Shown here piece by piece: positions 13,174 through 14,661 of a stretch of 14,661 nucleotides of DNA. Within the stretch, counting starts at the first letter, position 1; each line of letters starts with the position of its first letter. The stretch spans positions 1 through 14,661 of the forward strand of contig CAKTYE010000064.1 of assembly GCA_934631985.1 (NCBI GenBank). The letters run 5' to 3'. The position numbers and the translations under genes were made by a program. Below the pieces are notes generated by a model that saw only the letters and a list, made by a program, of their open reading frames with translations, was not told the origin of the DNA and did not search any database. This DNA is from an uncultured Clostridia bacterium. Lineage in GTDB: Bacteria; Bacillota; Clostridia; Christensenellales; Aristaeellaceae.

Positions 13174-14658
13174 TTACAGCGGCAGGTTGCCGTGCTTCTT
13201 GGGCGGGTTCGCGTCCCGCTTGGAGGACAGCATCTCCAGCGCGGCAAGCACCAGCTTGCGGGTCTCGGCAGGGTCGCACACATCGTCGATCATGCCGGCC
13301 TTCGCTGCCGCCACGCCGTCCGCCACTTCCGCGGCGTACTTGGCTTCCAGCTCGGCGCGGGCTTCCAGTGCAGGCTTCTTGCTGTTCTTCAGCTCATCCA
13401 CATACAGCACCTGCACCGCCGCCTCGGGGGTCAATGCGGAGATCACCGCACCCGGCCAGGCATAGCACACGTCCGCATTGGCCTTGCCGCCCATGGCTAC
13501 ATAAGCCTGACCAATGGCGTTGCCCACCACCACGGAAACCTTGGGGCAGGTTGCTTCCGCATACGCATACAGCAGCTGGCTGGAGGTAATCATGGTCCAG
13601 CTCTGCGCCTTCGCCTCCGGCACCGCCACGCCCTTGCTGTTGATGAGACTCACCACCGGCAGCGAGTAGCAGTCGCACAGGCGGATGAACCGTGCAGCCT
13701 TCGCCGCCGCCGCAGGTGTCAGCAAGCCGTCGTTCTCCTTGGCGTTGCTGCACACAATGCCCACGCTGCGTCCGCCCATGCGGCACAGCGCCACGCGCAG
13801 GGCCTTGCCCCATTCCTTGTATAGCTCAATGTAGCTGGCATTGTCCGCCATAGCCGCCAGCAGCGCATCGCTGTCCGCCGCATCAATGGCAGGCAGCAGA
13901 CGGTTCATATCGTCGCCGTCGGTCAGGGGTGCGTCCTCGGCATTGGAGCCGGGCAGCAGATCCAGCACCTGCACCGCCAGGCTGATGGCCTCGTCCTCGG
14001 TCGCCGCAGTCAGTGCCACGCCGCCCTGCGCCGCCATCGCCTTCGCGCCGCCCAGGGTCTCGCCGGTCAGCGTCTGACCGCTCACCGCACTCATCACCTG
14101 CGGGCCGTAGACCATCAGCTCGCCGACCTTCTCGGCCTGGATGCTCACGTCAGCGATCTGGCTGATGAGCGCCGCGCCGCCCGCGCAGGGGCCCAGCACC
14201 AGCGCCACCATGGGGCATACGCCGGACAGCCGGGTCATCTTCGCGAACACCTCCGCGTAGGCGTTCATCGCCGCTGCGCCCTCGTCCAGCCGCACACCGT
14301 TGCTGTCGCACATGGCGACCACGGGTGCGCCGGTCTTCTGGGCCAGATCCAGCACCTTCAAAATTTTCTGCGCCTGCATGCGGCCCATCGCGCCGCCATG
14401 CACCGTAAAGTCCTGCGCAAACAGATACACCGGGCGATCCTGCACCGTGCCGTAGCCGGTGACAACGCCCGCGCCGTCCTCCGCCGCGCTTACCAGGGCG
14501 TCCAGCTCCACAAAGCTGCCCTGATCCAGCAGCTTGGCGACCCGCTCACGGGCCGTCAGCTTTCCCTGGGCGCGCTGCTTGGCTACGCGCTCAGCGTTCC
14601 CCTGCAGGATCTCCTGCTTCTTTTGCAGCACCTGCTTCAGGTCTTGCGTGTTGTTCAT
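13174..14658 (-). CDS. PccB/MmdA-like (12S-type) acyl-CoA carboxyltransferase, substrate uncertain
   Basis: A 494-residue carboxyltransferase with two crotonase-like halves. It matches the PccB/MmdA/transcarboxylase-12S family through KLTARERVAKLLD (33-45), HGGAMGRMQAQKI (87-99), LGPCAGGAA (155-163), QLLYAYAEAT (361-370), CYAWPGAVISA (398-408) and the C-terminal KKHGNLPL. Such subunits exchange CO2 between biotin and propionyl-CoA/methylmalonyl-CoA or related CoA esters. Two loops differ from the usual family pattern as I recall it: DSNGVRLDEG (118-127) instead of DSGGARIQEG, and INSKGVAVPEA (339-349) instead of VDVPGFLPGT, so the substrate is uncertain. It is the first complete gene of the operon, as mmdA is in Veillonella. 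The ATG lies 3 bases from the window edge, so its ribosome site and promoter are outside and a longer start cannot be excluded. Confidence 0.88.
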   Translation of the reverse strand: MNNTQDLKQVLQKKQEILQGNAERVAKQRAQGKLTARERVAKLLDQGSFVELDALVSAAEDGAGVVTGYGTVQDRPVYLFAQDFTVHGGAMGRMQAQKILKVLDLAQKTGAPVVAMCDSNGVRLDEGAAAMNAYAEVFAKMTRLSGVCPMVALVLGPCAGGAALISQIADVSIQAEKVGELMVYGPQVMSAVSGQTLTGETLGGAKAMAAQGGVALTAATEDEAISLAVQVLDLLPGSNAEDAPLTDGDDMNRLLPAIDAADSDALLAAMADNASYIELYKEWGKALRVALCRMGGRSVGIVCSNAKENDGLLTPAAAAKAARFIRLCDCYSLPVVSLINSKGVAVPEAKAQSWTMITSSQLLYAYAEATCPKVSVVVGNAIGQAYVAMGGKANADVCYAWPGAVISALTPEAAVQVLYVDELKNSKKPALEARAELEAKYAAEVADGVAAAKAGMIDDVCDPAETRKLVLAALEMLSSKRDANPPKKHGNLPL

Positions 14659-14661
14659 GTC

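Noticed and set aside
1..14661. CRISPR arrays, insertion sequences, tRNA and rRNA genes
   Set aside because: No spaced direct repeats, transposase motifs, tRNA cloverleaf or rRNA signatures were seen on reading through the window.

Overview
The window looks like chromosomal DNA of a GC-rich, spore-forming, anaerobic Clostridia-type Bacillota (Firmicute). The evidence is a SpoVM-like sporulation peptide, a T-box riboswitch controlling metG, a CsoR-regulated copper ATPase, strong Shine-Dalgarno sequences, and a sodium-pump decarboxylase operon. The lineage is inferred from gene content only. I see no mobile elements, rRNA, tRNA or CRISPR.

Layout. Positions 1-398 (minus) hold a small two-helix membrane protein translationally coupled to a 30-residue spoVM homologue, followed by a terminator-like hairpin. 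Positions 459-3536 (minus) are a complete transcription unit: consensus promoter, methionine T-box leader, metG, an ATGA-overlapping tatD, and a terminator. A divergent consensus promoter drives a monocistronic YgiQ-family radical SAM gene (3640-5589, plus), which ends at a probably bidirectional terminator shared with a convergent TetR-family regulator (5642-6346, minus). Positions 6464-9368 (minus) form a copper-homeostasis unit: promoter, CsoR-type operator, copA, csoR, terminator. The end of copA encodes a CopZ-like domain with its own ribosome binding site. Positions 9391-14658 (minus) are a five-gene biotin-dependent, membrane-coupled decarboxylase operon, ending in a strong terminator. 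Its gene order is carboxyltransferase (12S/PccB-like), OadG-like anchor, biotin carrier, OadB-like sodium pump, OadA-like carboxyltransferase (5S-like).

How the genes work together. MetG charges tRNA-Met, and uncharged tRNA-Met should relieve termination in its leader; TatD is co-expressed. CsoR should release the copA operator when Cu(I) is bound, giving export by CopA and possibly intracellular delivery by a separately translated chaperone. The last operon combines parts of methylmalonyl-CoA-type decarboxylases (12S-like) and oxaloacetate decarboxylases (5S-like) around one biotin carrier and one sodium-translocating subunit. This suggests a sodium-coupled decarboxylase/transcarboxylase hybrid. 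Its CoA substrate cannot be assigned because the 12S-like subunit has unusual active-site loops.

The most interesting points are the hybrid pump operon, the CopZ gene embedded in copA, the spoVM plus small membrane protein pair, and a perfect 13-base inverted repeat covering both -35 boxes of the divergent metG/ygiQ promoters.
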